Positions 52,461-62,541 of a stretch of 64,000 nt of DNA are shown here, in pieces. This stretch comes from Herbaspirillum sp. 3R11 (lineage in GTDB: Bacteria; Pseudomonadota; Gammaproteobacteria; Burkholderiales; Burkholderiaceae_D), in the NCBI RefSeq assembly GCF_004563925.1, contig NZ_SPNJ01000001.1, positions 1,116,001 to 1,180,000 on the forward strand, read 5' to 3'. Positions within the stretch are counted from its first letter, which is position 1. Each line of letters begins with the position of its first letter. A program made the translations under genes and the position numbers. Under the pieces are notes generated by a model that did not search any database, was not told the DNA's origin, and worked only from the letters and a program-made list of their open reading frames with translations.

Positions 52461-53807
52461 ATGATAAAAATGACAAGGCCCGCATTGACGAGACACCGGG
52501 AGATGACACTGCGCGCCGCAACATGCTTGTTGGCGGCGCTGCTGTCGTTGTGGCTGTTGTTTGCTGCGCAAGTTGCGCGTGCCGCTGGTCCAGTTGGTCC
52601 GTCAAACTCGCCGGCATCGCTGCAGGTGCTGCACTGGTGGACCTCTTCCGGTGAGCGCAAGGCTGTCGACGTGCTGAGCAACAAGCTGGCGGAACAGAAT
52701 ATCCAGTGGCGTGATTTTGCGATTCCCGGTGGCGCCGGCATCGGCGCGGGCAAGGTCCTGAAAAGCATGGTGCTGGCCGGACATGCGCCTGAAGTCACGC
52801 AACTCAACGGCGTCATCTTCGGCGAATGGGCCGATCTGGGACTGCTGCTTGAACTGGACAACGTCGCTGCCCAAGGCAACTGGCAAAAGCTGTTGTTCCC
52901 GACCGTGTGGTCGCTGCTGAACAATCACGGCCACGTGGTCGCGGCGCCGCTCGGCATCCATCGCATCAACAATCTCTATTACAACGTCGCCGTGTTCAAC
53001 CGGCTCGGACTGAGCGTGCCGCGCAGCTGGGATGAGTTCGACAAGGTCGCTGCCAAACTGAAGCAGGCCGGCATTGCACCGCTGGCGCAGAGCAGCGAGT
53101 CGTGGCAGGTGGCGACGCTGTTCGAAACGCTGGTGCTGTCCGAAGGCGGCCCGGCCTATTACCGTCAATTGTTTGTCGACCTCAGTCCGCGCGCATTCGC
53201 CGACGCACGCTTGCTGCGTGCGCTGAAACGCCTGCGCGAACTGAAGCAGCTCATGCAGTTGCCGGTGAAGGAACGGCCGTGGACGGAAGTGGCGCGCCAG
53301 CTGGCTGACGGCGAGGCGGGCATGTTCATCATGGGCGACTGGGCCAAGGGCGACTTCAACGCCTGGGGCCTGAGCGTCGACCAGCAATTCGGCTGCGCTG
53401 CCGTGCCGGGAACGGCGGACTATCACCTGTACAGCATCGACACGCTGGCGATGTTCGCGGACGATTACTCGCACCAGCCGGCGCAGGAAGTGCTGGCGCA
53501 GATTGCGATGTCGCCGGCGGTGCAATCCGACTACAATAAATTCAAGGGCGCCATCCCGGTCTGGCGTTCGCCGGACACCAGCAAGATGGACAGCTGCTCG
53601 CAGAATTCCTGGCGCGTGTTCAGCAAGGGCTCTGCCTATCTGGCGCCCAGCCTTGTACATCGCATGGCCACCGACGAAACCACCAAGGACGCCATCGTGG
53701 CCGAGCTGCGGCGCTTCTTCGTGGATGACCAGATCAGCGAAGCCGAGGCGCAGCGACGGCTTGCATCGATCGCCAGGGCGCTTTCGCGAACCGGAAAAGT
53801 GGAGTAA
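52461..53807 (+). CDS. Sugar-type ABC substrate-binding protein in a two-component operon
   Basis: 448 residues from ATG 52461; TTG 52437, ATG 52470 and ATG 52503 are other possible starts, all before the signal peptide (LRAATCLLAALLSLWLLFAA, cleaved near ARA-AGP). The mature part is a family 1 solute-binding fold: QVLHWWTSSGERKAVDVLSN, LAGHAPEVTQLNG and EAGMFIMGDWAKGDF. No permease follows; instead an OmpR-type regulator and a histidine kinase begin 11 bp later. It may bind the amino sugar and present it to the kinase, as in GltR/GtrS-type sugar sensing. Confidence 0.88.
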   Translation: MIKMTRPALTRHREMTLRAATCLLAALLSLWLLFAAQVARAAGPVGPSNSPASLQVLHWWTSSGERKAVDVLSNKLAEQNIQWRDFAIPGGAGIGAGKVLKSMVLAGHAPEVTQLNGVIFGEWADLGLLLELDNVAAQGNWQKLLFPTVWSLLNNHGHVVAAPLGIHRINNLYYNVAVFNRLGLSVPRSWDEFDKVAAKLKQAGIAPLAQSSESWQVATLFETLVLSEGGPAYYRQLFVDLSPRAFADARLLRALKRLRELKQLMQLPVKERPWTEVARQLADGEAGMFIMGDWAKGDFNAWGLSVDQQFGCAAVPGTADYHLYSIDTLAMFADDYSHQPAQEVLAQIAMSPAVQSDYNKFKGAIPVWRSPDTSKMDSCSQNSWRVFSKGSAYLAPSLVHRMATDETTKDAIVAELRRFFVDDQISEAEAQRRLASIARALSRTGKVE

Positions 53808-53818
53808 AGAACACCGCA

Positions 53819-54532
53819 ATGACCCGCAAAATCCTCATCGTCGACGACGACCAGAAAACCCGGACGCTCCTCAAGACCTACCTGGAGAAGAACCAGTACG
53901 AAGTGCGCCTGGCGCATAACGGCGAAGCCTTCCTTGCCGAATTCCAGCGCTACGCTGACGAGCTCTCGCTGGTGATCCTTGATGTCATGCTGCCGGATAC
54001 CGACGGCTTCGCACTGTGCAAGATCGTGCGGCGCAAATCGAATGTGCCGATCATCATGCTCACCGCCAGTTCGGATGAAACCGATCGCGTGGTCGGGCTC
54101 GAACTGGGCGCGGACGATTACATCGCCAAGCCGTACAGCCCGCGCGAACTGCTGGCGCGCATCAAGGCCATCCATCGCCGCACCGGTATCGACAACGCCG
54201 CCGCGCCGCGTTTCTATCGTTTCGTCGGCTTCACGTTGGACACGGTGGAGCGCACCTTGCTCGACAGTGCAGGGCAGGTGGTGGCGCTGACAGGGATGGA
54301 TTACCAGCTGCTGAAGTACTTCGTCGAGCATCCCGGCGATGTACTGGACCGCAACGTGCTCAGCGAAGAAACCCGCGGCCGCGACGCCGGGCCGCTGGAT
54401 CGTTCGCTTGATGTGCAAATCAGCAAACTGCGGCTGCGTCTCAGCGATGACGGCAAGCAGCCGCACCTGATCAAGACGGTGCGTGGTGCGGGATATGTGT
54501 TCTCGGCTGACGTCACGGCAGCAGCAGCCTGA
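53819..54532 (+). CDS. OmpR-type response regulator
   Basis: 237 residues. Receiver domain with DD at 10-11, phospho-acceptor D55 (LVILDVMLPD), LTASSDE switch and Lys in IAKPYSPREL; winged-helix effector domain with LTGMDYQLLKYFVEHPGDVLDRNVL and VQISKLRLRL. It lies between the binding-protein and kinase genes, with 11 and 2 bp gaps. A probable binder of the TTACA-N5-TTACA repeats upstream of its own operon. Confidence 0.95.
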   Translation: MTRKILIVDDDQKTRTLLKTYLEKNQYEVRLAHNGEAFLAEFQRYADELSLVILDVMLPDTDGFALCKIVRRKSNVPIIMLTASSDETDRVVGLELGADDYIAKPYSPRELLARIKAIHRRTGIDNAAAPRFYRFVGFTLDTVERTLLDSAGQVVALTGMDYQLLKYFVEHPGDVLDRNVLSEETRGRDAGPLDRSLDVQISKLRLRLSDDGKQPHLIKTVRGAGYVFSADVTAAAA

Positions 54533-54534
54533 TC

Positions 54535-56046
54535 ATGTCGGGATTGCCGCCGACCCTGGCATGGCGCAGTCGCGCCTCAGCAGCGGTCACGCGCGTGCTC
54601 GACCGGGTGCTGCCGAATTCGTTGCTGGGACGCCTGTCGGTGGTGATGATTTTCGGCGTGCTGGTGACGCAACTGGCAGGCGGATTGATCTGGGCCGCGC
54701 AACTGCGCACCAAATCCGAGGCCGAGACGCGGGTGGCGGCGCAGCATCTGGCGCACAGCGCCTCTGGCGCGATCCGTTATTTCATGACGCTGCCCGCCAA
54801 TTACCGGCCGATCATGATCCAGCAGTTGCGCGAAATGGGCGGTACGCGCTTCTTCATCAACGCCAACAGCGCGCTGGTGTCGATTCCACCGATTGCGCCC
54901 AATTCACTGGCCGATATCGCCACCGAAGCGGCGGCGGAAACGCTGAAATCCGACCTGGCCTTCTTGCCTGAATTCCACCTGAGCTTTGCCTGGCCCGACA
55001 ACTTGCCGGTGTCCGACGACGGGCTCAAGATCGGCGACTTGCCCGACAGCTGGGTGCAGCACATCCTGCTGATCAAGCCGAATCCGGCGCCGGTGCTGGT
55101 GATCCAGACCCAGATCGAGTCCGGCAAGTGGCTGTACCTGGCGGCGCTGATGCCCAATCCGTATTTCCTCGACAGCAGCAATCCCTTGTCGCTGGACCGC
55201 GTGGTCTTGCAGGGGCTGTCGCTGGCGGCGATCTTGCTGCTGACGATTCTCGTGGTGCGCTGGACCACACGGCCGCTGGCGGCGCTGTCGGATGCCGCCG
55301 AAGCCTTCGGCAAAGGCGAGACCGTGCCGGAATTGCCGGAAAGCGGCAGCCGCGAATTCGTCAAGACGGCACGCGCCTTCAGCGGCATGCGCGAACGCAT
55401 CAAGCGTTACCTGGAAGACCGCGAGCGCTTGTTCGTGTCGATCTCGCACGACCTGCGCACGCCGATCACACGGCTCAAGCTGCGCACCGAGCTGCTCGAC
55501 GACGACGACATGCGCACCGAGTTCCACGACGACCTCGACGAGCTCGACATGATGGTCAAGGGCGCGCTGCAGTCGGTGAAAGACAGCGACATCCACGAAA
55601 ACCGCACCGAAGTCCGGCTTGATGCGCTGGTGGCGCGCATGATCCGCGACGCCAGCATGGCCGGGCACGAAGTGGCGTTCGAGCCGTCCGGCGTCAACGT
55701 CATGGCCAAGCCGCTGGCCCTGAAACGCGCCATCGGCAATCTGTTCGACAACGCGCTGCACTACGGCGAAAAAGTCGAAATCGCCATCCGCCAGTCGCAG
55801 GCGCTGGAAGGCGACATGGTCGAAATCGAGATCCGCGACCACGGCCCGGGCGTCCCCGAAGACGCCATGGGCAGCCTGTTCCAGCCGTATGTCCGGCTCG
55901 AGCACGGGCGCAGCGCCAACAGCGGCGGCATGGGGCTGGGACTGGGAATCGCCCGCAATATCGTGCAGGCGCATGGTGGTGAACTGCTGCTGCGCAACCA
56001 CCCGCAGGGCGGCTTGATCGCGACCATCATCCTGCCGGCGCGCTGA
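54535..56046 (+). CDS. Membrane sensor histidine kinase (EnvZ-like)
   Basis: 503 residues. TM1 at about 29-53 and TM2 at about 223-245 enclose a ~170-residue periplasmic domain that could meet a loaded binding protein. HAMP, then HisKA box SISHDLRTPITRL with phospho-His H305, N-box NLFDNALHYG, G1 DHGPGVP and G2 GGMGLGLGI. All catalytic motifs intact. Starts 2 bp after the regulator stop; last gene of the operon. Confidence 0.95.
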   Translation: MSGLPPTLAWRSRASAAVTRVLDRVLPNSLLGRLSVVMIFGVLVTQLAGGLIWAAQLRTKSEAETRVAAQHLAHSASGAIRYFMTLPANYRPIMIQQLREMGGTRFFINANSALVSIPPIAPNSLADIATEAAAETLKSDLAFLPEFHLSFAWPDNLPVSDDGLKIGDLPDSWVQHILLIKPNPAPVLVIQTQIESGKWLYLAALMPNPYFLDSSNPLSLDRVVLQGLSLAAILLLTILVVRWTTRPLAALSDAAEAFGKGETVPELPESGSREFVKTARAFSGMRERIKRYLEDRERLFVSISHDLRTPITRLKLRTELLDDDDMRTEFHDDLDELDMMVKGALQSVKDSDIHENRTEVRLDALVARMIRDASMAGHEVAFEPSGVNVMAKPLALKRAIGNLFDNALHYGEKVEIAIRQSQALEGDMVEIEIRDHGPGVPEDAMGSLFQPYVRLEHGRSANSGGMGLGLGIARNIVQAHGGELLLRNHPQGGLIATIILPAR

Positions 56047-56185
56047 ACTTGGGTGTGCGGGCGCAGTCGAAAAAGGGACGCAAATTGGCGTTCCTCGCAA
56101 AACCGGCTGAAATAATTCTCATACCCGACTACAATGAGGGTTGATTAAATATCATCCTATTTAGTATCTCGTTGTCCACCATCGC

Positions 56186-57070
56186 ATGAACCAGACTGCT
56201 CGCAACGACCATCAGCTAGAACGCCAGGCAGACCGCCAAAAAGAGCATGCGGTGATCCTTTTGCACGGGCTGTGCGGCTCCAGCCTGGAATTGGGCACTA
56301 TTCCGAAGGCGCTCAAAAAGGCCAACTGCACCGTGGTCGAGATGCAGATCCCGAATTATTCAGCCTCGATGACCGATCCGCGCCTCACGCCCAACTGGAT
56401 GGACTGGTGCGCCATGGTCGAGAGCAAGGTGGTCAAGCTCAAGGAAGAGCACAAGACCGTTTCGCTGTGCGGCCTCAGCATGGGGGCGACACTGGCGCTG
56501 GCGGTGGCCAGCTTCAGCAAGGAAATCCTCTGTGTGGTTTTGCTGTCGCCGGTACTGCGCTATGACGGCTGGTCGATCCCTTGGTATCACCGCCTGATGA
56601 ACATTCCATATAGTCTTGGCTATCGCAACTGGACCTACAAGGAAAGCGATCCTTACGGCATCAAGAATTTTGAAATGCGCCGACGCGTGGCGGCAGCGTT
56701 GAAGAAGGATGGCGTGGCGGCAGTCGGCGCGGCGGCAATCCCGGCGCGTCATCTGTGGGCGGCGCAAAAGCTGATGGCCTATGTACGGCAGTCGTTGTCG
56801 CAGGTGCGCGCCGGCACGCTGGTGATCCATTCCATCGACGACGAGACCGCAGCGCCGCGCAACGCCGAAATGATCCTCGCCAACATCAATGCGGAAGTGC
56901 GCAAGGTGGTCTGGCTGGGCGACTGCTACCACATCATTACCGTCGACAACGAACGCGAAATCGTGACCAACGAGGCGGCGCAGTTCATCCGACGCAATAT
57001 CGAGATGCATAGCAACGACATCTCGCTGAAATACCTGTTGCATAACTCGCCGCTGAAAGATCGCCGCTGA
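56186..57070 (+). CDS. Alpha/beta hydrolase (carboxylesterase/lysophospholipase-like)
   Basis: 294 residues, no signal peptide. Oxyanion start ILLHGLCGSSLELG, nucleophile elbow GLSMG with S98, acid in HSIDDETAAP (D218 or D219), and base H249 in DCYHIITVDNE, a complete triad. Monoacylglycerol-lipase or esterase-type. Followed 22 bp later by a small membrane protein gene in the same direction, so they likely form one unit. Substrate unknown. Confidence 0.9.
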   Translation: MNQTARNDHQLERQADRQKEHAVILLHGLCGSSLELGTIPKALKKANCTVVEMQIPNYSASMTDPRLTPNWMDWCAMVESKVVKLKEEHKTVSLCGLSMGATLALAVASFSKEILCVVLLSPVLRYDGWSIPWYHRLMNIPYSLGYRNWTYKESDPYGIKNFEMRRRVAAALKKDGVAAVGAAAIPARHLWAAQKLMAYVRQSLSQVRAGTLVIHSIDDETAAPRNAEMILANINAEVRKVVWLGDCYHIITVDNEREIVTNEAAQFIRRNIEMHSNDISLKYLLHNSPLKDRR

Positions 57071-57092
57071 CCGGCGGTGCAGAGGATCTTCC

Positions 57093-57623
57093 ATGAGCAT
57101 CATCAAACTCAGAAATTCCAAGCGCTGGAAAAACGGCGGCTTCTATCCCATCCTGATCTGCCTGTGCGGCTTCGTCGCGGCATTCGTGCTGCGTTACGTG
57201 CTCAGTTCGGTGGTCGATGAGTCGATGTCGATGCTGTTCTTCGCCATCAACTGCATCATCATGAGTTACTTCTTCGGCTATGTGTATTCGCTGGGACTGC
57301 TGGTGCTGGCGATCCCGACGGCGCTGTATTTTTTCCGCAAGCCGTATTACATGATGGACGGCCTCGGTAGCAAGGACGTGTTCCTGATCGTGGTCTACGG
57401 CAGCATCGTGATGCTGGCGGCGATCATCATCGAATGGCTGCAGCGCGAGCGTTACTCGGCAGTGCTGCAGCAGCGGGTGTCGGAAACCCGTTACCAGATG
57501 CTGATCGAGTCCGACCAGGCGCGCCGCGCCGAGTATGCGGAACACTTTGCCGCCGTAAGCAAGCGCCAGAGCGAAGAATCGTCGGCGCCGGCGACTTCCG
57601 ATTCAGCGCCGCTTCAAAGCTAG
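57093..57623 (+). CDS. Four-helix membrane protein resembling a DUF4118 sensor domain, no kinase
   Basis: 176 residues. Four hydrophobic segments (about residues 18-38, 47-65, 67-84 and 98-115) resemble the KdpD-type DUF4118 membrane domain, followed by a charged helical tail RERYSAVLQQRVSETRYQML and a Ser/Ala-rich end. The histidine-kinase part expected after DUF4118 is absent and the gene ends normally. It is downstream of the hydrolase and nearly abuts the convergent cysteine desulfurase gene (1 bp apart). Confidence 0.75.
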   Translation: MSIIKLRNSKRWKNGGFYPILICLCGFVAAFVLRYVLSSVVDESMSMLFFAINCIIMSYFFGYVYSLGLLVLAIPTALYFFRKPYYMMDGLGSKDVFLIVVYGSIVMLAAIIIEWLQRERYSAVLQQRVSETRYQMLIESDQARRAEYAEHFAAVSKRQSEESSAPATSDSAPLQS

Positions 57624-57624
57624 G

Positions 57625-58821
57625 TTAGCTCGCGAGCAACTTGCGCAGCGTCGCCACGGTGTAGTCGATTTCGGCTTCTGTTGTGTAGCGGCCCAGTGAA
57701 AACCGGATAGCGCTGCGCGCCAGCGCCGCCGACCGGCCCAGCGCCGTCAGTACGTAAGATGGCGCCGCATTCGCCGAATTGCAGGCCGATCCGGCCGAGA
57801 CCGCAATATCCAGCAGTTGTCCCGCCACCGACATTTCCCCGGCTACGTCGAAACTCACATTGAGGTTGTGGGGAATGCGCGCCGTTGCGGAGCCGTTCAG
57901 CACCACCCCCGGCAAGTCCTTCAATCCATCCCATAAGCGGTCGCGCAGCACGCCGATGCGTGCGGCTTCGGTATTCTGCAAGCTTGCCGCCAGCGCAAAG
58001 GCTTCGCCCATGCCGACGATCTGATGCGTCGGCAACGTGCCTGAACGCATGCCGTTTTCATGGCCGCCGCCGTCGATCTGGGCTTCCAGCCTGAGCGCCG
58101 GATTGTGGCGCACGAACAGGGCGCCTATGCCCTTGGGGCCGTAGATCTTGTGCGCGCTGAACGACATCAGGTCCACCTTGAGCGTGGCCAGGTCGATGGC
58201 GATCTTGCCGACCGCCTGCACCGCATCGACGTGGAAGAGGATGCCGCGCGCGGCGCAGAGCTCGCCCAGTTCTTCAATTGGCTGGATCACGCCGATTTCA
58301 TTGTTGACCATCATGACCGACGCCAGGATGGTGTCCGGGCGCAGTGCTTCCAAGAATTGCGCGACGGTGATCAGGCCATCAGCCTGCGGCTGCAAAAAGG
58401 TGACGTCGAAGCCGGCCCGTTCCAGCGTGTGCATGGTGTCGAGCACTGCCTTGTGTTCGGTGGCGACAGTGATCAGGTGCTTGCCGCGGCCGGCTGCACG
58501 TAACGCGTGAGCGGCGCTTTTCAGCGCCAGGTTATTGGATTCGGTGGCGCCCGAGGTCCAGACGATTTCGTTTGCCTGCGCGCCGATCAGCGTGGCGACC
58601 TGCTTGCGCGCTTTCTCCACGGCAGCCTTGGCTTCCCAGCCGAATGAATGGGAGCTGCTGGCCGGATTGCCGAATTTTTCGGTCAGGTAGGCAAACATGC
58701 GCGTGGCCACCAGCGGATCTACCGGCGTGGTCGCTGAATAGTCGAGATAGATGGGGAATTGCAGCGGCGCCTGGTCTTGGCTGGAGGCGGCAATCGAGAT
58801 ACAGGCGGAGGAAGCGGTCAT
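57625..58821 (-). CDS. Cysteine desulfurase (NifS/IscS family), stand-alone
   Basis: 398 residues, aminotransferase class V fold. N-terminal [15 protein letters not shown]-site [16 protein letters not shown] with the Schiff-base Lys, and active Cys347 in SAGSACNSA. It mobilises sulfur from cysteine for Fe-S clusters or thio-cofactors. No iscU, iscA or isc/suf genes are adjacent, so it is a secondary desulfurase, and its acceptor cannot be named. The gene has a 20-residue N-terminal extension. Confidence 0.92.
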   Translation of the reverse strand: MTASSACISIAASSQDQAPLQFPIYLDYSATTPVDPLVATRMFAYLTEKFGNPASSSHSFGWEAKAAVEKARKQVATLIGAQANEIVWTSGATESNNLALKSAAHALRAAGRGKHLITVATEHKAVLDTMHTLERAGFDVTFLQPQADGLITVAQFLEALRPDTILASVMMVNNEIGVIQPIEELGELCAARGILFHVDAVQAVGKIAIDLATLKVDLMSFSAHKIYGPKGIGALFVRHNPALRLEAQIDGGGHENGMRSGTLPTHQIVGMGEAFALAASLQNTEAARIGVLRDRLWDGLKDLPGVVLNGSATARIPHNLNVSFDVAGEMSVAGQLLDIAVSAGSACNSANAAPSYVLTALGRSAALARSAIRFSLGRYTTEAEIDYTVATLRKLLAS

Positions 58822-59068
58822 GGCGATGAATACGGAGGAGAGATGCGCTTACGTTACGATGAAATCAATAGATGAAAAACGAATATAAAATAATTTCATT
58901 ATTCGTTTGTGTAATTTAAAGCTGAAGACACGGCCGGGACTGGAGCGCGGCACTTCGCCAACATTTCTGGTCCTTAAGCTGATTTTCGTATTAACTTATG
59001 CAAAATGATTATACTTAATCAGAATAAATGTCCGCCTATAATCCGAAAATAATATAACTCATCATAGT

Positions 59069-60001
59069 ATGGACTTAAATCAACTGGAAGCCTTTTCGGC
59101 GGTGATGACCATCGGCAGCGTGACCGGCGCCGGGCGCAGCCTTGGCCGCTCGCAGCCGGCCGTCAGCAAGGCGCTCCAGGATCTGGAAGGCGAACTCGGC
59201 TACGCCTTGTTCGACCGCAACGGCCCGCGCGTGACGCCGACCGACAAGGCATTCCTCTTATATGAAGAGGTCGAACGCTCGCTGGTTGGCTTGCGCACCA
59301 TCCGTGAACGGGCACTCGAGATCGGCCGCGAAGAACTCCAGCCCATCCATCTGGTGGCGACCCCCGCACTGGCCTCGACGATTGCACCTGCCGCGCTCAA
59401 GTTGATCGAACAGAGCAACGGCTTGCCCGAACACATCCATCTGCGCAGCGCCTCCGCCGAACAGGTCGTGCACTCGGTGCTGCATCGGACGGTGAGCCTC
59501 GGCCTGACCAGCCTGCCGGTCGCGCATCGCGGCCTCGACCTGCACTGGATCGGCCAGGCGCCATGCGTAGCGGTGCTGCGTGCAGACAGTCCGCTGGCCA
59601 AGCTGGATGTCGTCACCGTCGACGCCTTGCGCGGCGAACGCGTGATCACCATGTCCAATCGGTATCGACTGCGCCAGCGCATCGACATGGCGCTGGCGCA
59701 AGACAAGCCGCTCGACGTCGCCATCGAAACCAATACCTCCTTCAACGCCGTCATGGCCGCGCATGCGGGCCTGGGCGTGGCGCTGGTCGAGCCGATGACC
59801 GCGCTGGGCATGCCCATCGAAGGCCTGGCGGTGCGGCCGCTGGCGGTCAACATCCCGTTTTACTTCGGTGTGGTCACGCCGTTCGGCAAGCCGGTGGACA
59901 CCGTGACGCAGGCGCTGATCGTCGCCATCGAGACGGCGGCGCGCAATATCCTGCACGGTTTCGTCCGACGCGACGCCGGCGACCACGACGATTTGCTGTA
60001 A
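59069..60001 (+). CDS. LysR-family regulator of the monooxygenase-ABC operon
   Basis: 310 residues. HTH over residues 1-60 (MDLNQLEAFSAVMTIGSVTGAGRSLGRSQPAVSKALQ), binding domain starting PIHLVATPALAST. It belongs to the group of LysR proteins near opine/octopine or peptide uptake genes. It is followed 96 bp later in the same direction by the flavin monooxygenase gene, so regulation of that operon is likely. The leader before it is AT-rich (58822-59068) and shows no gene. Confidence 0.92.
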   Translation: MDLNQLEAFSAVMTIGSVTGAGRSLGRSQPAVSKALQDLEGELGYALFDRNGPRVTPTDKAFLLYEEVERSLVGLRTIRERALEIGREELQPIHLVATPALASTIAPAALKLIEQSNGLPEHIHLRSASAEQVVHSVLHRTVSLGLTSLPVAHRGLDLHWIGQAPCVAVLRADSPLAKLDVVTVDALRGERVITMSNRYRLRQRIDMALAQDKPLDVAIETNTSFNAVMAAHAGLGVALVEPMTALGMPIEGLAVRPLAVNIPFYFGVVTPFGKPVDTVTQALIVAIETAARNILHGFVRRDAGDHDDLL

Positions 60002-60097
60002 TAGCACCATGAACAACGCGAGCGCAGGAACACAAGCAGGCAACATGCAGACATACAATTCAAATCCGGCGGTATCCACAAGGGAAGGGCGTGCATC

Positions 60098-61570
60098 GTG
60101 AGTGAAGCGACGACCTCGGCAGCAAGCGGACTGGCAGCGCTGGAAGCGCGCCTGCGGCAAGACCTGGCCTGGCTGGAACTGCCTGCCAAATCCTGGGTAC
60201 CTCAAAAGACGGTGGACAACCAGCCGGTACTCGACGTCGCCGTCATCGGCGGCGGCCAGGCCGGCATGGCGGCGGCGGTGTCGCTGCTGCACCTGGGTGT
60301 CAACGCGGTGATCTACGATCAGTCGCCGGCGGGCTTCGAAGGCCCGTGGGCGACCACCGCGCGCATGGAAACCCTGCGTTCGCCAAAGAAGCTCACCGGT
60401 CCCGCGCTCGGATTTGCCGCGCTGACTTTCCGCGCCTGGTTCGAAGCGCAGTTCGGGCTGGATGCCTGGGAAGCGCTGGACAAGATCCCGCGCCTGCAAT
60501 GGATGGATTACCTGCGCTGGTATCGCAAGGTGATGGCGCTCGACATCCGCAACGACCATCGCATTGAGTTGATCCAGCCGCGCTCCGACGGCCTGGTGGA
60601 GCTGCATATCGCGGCACCGTCCGGGAAGTCGGTGGTGCTGGCGCGCCGCGTGGTGCTCGCTACCGGCCGCGACGGCCTCGGCGGGGCACTGGTGCCGCCG
60701 CTGGCGGACAGCCTGCCGCGTGCCCTGTGGGCGCATTCTTCGGACGACATGGACTACGGCAAGCTGGCCGGCAAACGGGTTGGCGTCATCGGCGCCGGCT
60801 CGTCGGCGATGGACAGCGCGGGCACGGCACTGGAAGCAGGCGCCGAACGCGTCGACATCCTGATCCGCCGCACCGAACTGCCGCGTATCAACAAGGGCAA
60901 GGGCTCGGGTAATCCCGGCCTGACCAGCGGTCACCTGAATCTGCCGGACGAATGGAAATGGCGCATCCGCCATTACGTCAACGTCCAGCAAATCCCGCCG
61001 CCGAGCGGCAGCGTGCAGCGCGTGTCGAAGTTCGCCAACGCGCGTTTCATTTTCGGCGCGCCGATCGACAAGATCGACGTGAATGGCGACAGCCTGCGCG
61101 TGCGCACACCGCGCGGCGTATTTGATCTCGACTTCCTGATCTTCTCCACCGGTTTCCGCGTCGACTGGACCGTGCGTCCCGAGTTCGCCGTGATTGCGCC
61201 GCATATCCGCAGCTGGCGCGCGCGCTACATGCCGCCACCCGGTGACGAAGATGCGGAGTTGTCCGATTCGCCCGACCTCGGCCGTGCCTTTGAATTCCAG
61301 CAAAAGCAGCCGGGTGGTTTGCCCGGGCTTGAGCGCATCCATTGCTTCTGCTATCCCGCCACCATCACCCACGGCACGCTGTCGGGCGACATCCCGGCCA
61401 TCAGCGACGGCGCGCAACGGCTGGCGCAGGGCATCGCGTCGCTGCTCTACGGCGAAGATGTCGAGGCGCATTACCGCAACCTGCAGGCCTACACCGAGCC
61501 GGAACTGATCGGCGACGAATGGACGCCGTCCGAACCGACCGCAGAAGAACGTGAAGGGCTGAAGCGATGA
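60098..61570 (+). CDS. FAD-dependent monooxygenase (flavin-containing monooxygenase-like)
   Basis: 490 residues from a GTG start with GGGAAGGG upstream. FAD-binding motif VAVIGGGQAGMAAAVSLL (about residues 48-65) and a second nucleotide motif VGVIGAGSSAMDSAG, as in FMO/BVMO-type two-dinucleotide-domain enzymes. It has no signal peptide. The stop overlaps the start of an oligopeptide permease gene (ATGA), so oxidation and uptake are coupled in one transcript. It may oxidise an imported N- or S-containing compound. Confidence 0.88.
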   Translation: MSEATTSAASGLAALEARLRQDLAWLELPAKSWVPQKTVDNQPVLDVAVIGGGQAGMAAAVSLLHLGVNAVIYDQSPAGFEGPWATTARMETLRSPKKLTGPALGFAALTFRAWFEAQFGLDAWEALDKIPRLQWMDYLRWYRKVMALDIRNDHRIELIQPRSDGLVELHIAAPSGKSVVLARRVVLATGRDGLGGALVPPLADSLPRALWAHSSDDMDYGKLAGKRVGVIGAGSSAMDSAGTALEAGAERVDILIRRTELPRINKGKGSGNPGLTSGHLNLPDEWKWRIRHYVNVQQIPPPSGSVQRVSKFANARFIFGAPIDKIDVNGDSLRVRTPRGVFDLDFLIFSTGFRVDWTVRPEFAVIAPHIRSWRARYMPPPGDEDAELSDSPDLGRAFEFQQKQPGGLPGLERIHCFCYPATITHGTLSGDIPAISDGAQRLAQGIASLLYGEDVEAHYRNLQAYTEPELIGDEWTPSEPTAEEREGLKR

Positions 61571-62541
61571 GCGGCGCGATCTTTCGCAGCGTCTTGCAGG
61601 CGCTGGCGGTGTTGTTGCTGATGACGGTGATCGTCTTCTTCGGCCTGCACATGATCGGCAATCCGGTCGACACCCTGATCGGTCCCGACGTCGACCAGGT
61701 CGATCGCCTGCGCATCATCAAGGAGCTCGGCTTCGACCAGCCGATCTGGCGCCAGTACCTGGCCTTCCTCAACGGAGCGCTGCACGGCAACCTCGGCAAC
61801 AGCTTCGTCTACAACGAGCCTGCCATCAAACTGATTTTCCAACGGCTGCCGGCGACGCTGGAGCTGGCTTTCGCAGCGCTGATCCTGGCGGTGCTGATTG
61901 GCATTCCGCTTGGCTTGCTGGCGGGGCTGTTTCCGGAAAACCTCTTCTCGCGCATGGTCATGACCGGCAGCATCCTCGGTTTTTCGCTGCCGACCTTCTG
62001 GATCGGCCTGATGCTGATCATGGCCTTCAGCGTCTCGCTGGGCTGGCTGCCGTCGGGTGGACGCGGCGAGACGGCCGGGCTGTTCGGCGTGCAATGGTCG
62101 TGGCTGACGGTCGACGGCTTGCGCCACCTGATCCTGCCGGCGCTCAATCTGTCGCTGTTCAAGATATCGCTGGTGATCCGGCTCACGCGCGCCAACGTGC
62201 GCGAAGTGCTGCCGATGGATTTCGTCAAGTTCGCACGCGCCAAGGGGTTGGCGCCGCTGCGCGTGGTGCTGATGTACGTGCTGCGCAATACGCTGATTCC
62301 GCTGGTGACGATCCTCGGACTGGAGTTCGGCTCGACCATCGCGTTCGCGGTGGTGACCGAAAGCATCTTCGCCTGGCCCGGTTCCGGCAAGCTGATCCTC
62401 GATAGCATCAACGCGCTTGACCGTCCCGTTATCGTGGCCTACATGATGGTGATCGTCTGCCTGTTCGTGACGTTGAACCTGATCGTCGACGTGCTTTATA
62501 AAGTGCTGGATCCGCGTGTCCGGGTGGAGGTAGCAGCATGA
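61567..62541 (+). CDS. Oligopeptide-type ABC permease, DppB/OppB class
   Basis: 324 residues, six helices. N-terminal IVFFGLHMIGNPVDTLIG, and the permease signature LPMDFVKFARAKGLAPLRVVL in the EAA region. Belongs to the PepT family, which imports peptides, nickel, opines or glutathione. Overlaps the upstream monooxygenase and downstream permease by 4 bases each. Confidence 0.94.
   Translation: MSGAIFRSVLQALAVLLLMTVIVFFGLHMIGNPVDTLIGPDVDQVDRLRIIKELGFDQPIWRQYLAFLNGALHGNLGNSFVYNEPAIKLIFQRLPATLELAFAALILAVLIGIPLGLLAGLFPENLFSRMVMTGSILGFSLPTFWIGLMLIMAFSVSLGWLPSGGRGETAGLFGVQWSWLTVDGLRHLILPALNLSLFKISLVIRLTRANVREVLPMDFVKFARAKGLAPLRVVLMYVLRNTLIPLVTILGLEFGSTIAFAVVTESIFAWPGSGKLILDSINALDRPVIVAYMMVIVCLFVTLNLIVDVLYKVLDPRVRVEVAA

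Noticed and set aside
56100..56135. Possible Fur-like site (AAATAATTCTCAT) before the hydrolase gene
   Set aside because: Only partial similarity and no iron-related gene downstream.
59258..61471. A 737-codon open frame on the minus strand
   Set aside because: It is antisense to the LysR and monooxygenase genes, is rich in Arg, His, Gln and Asp as expected for a high-GC shadow frame, and shows no family motif.
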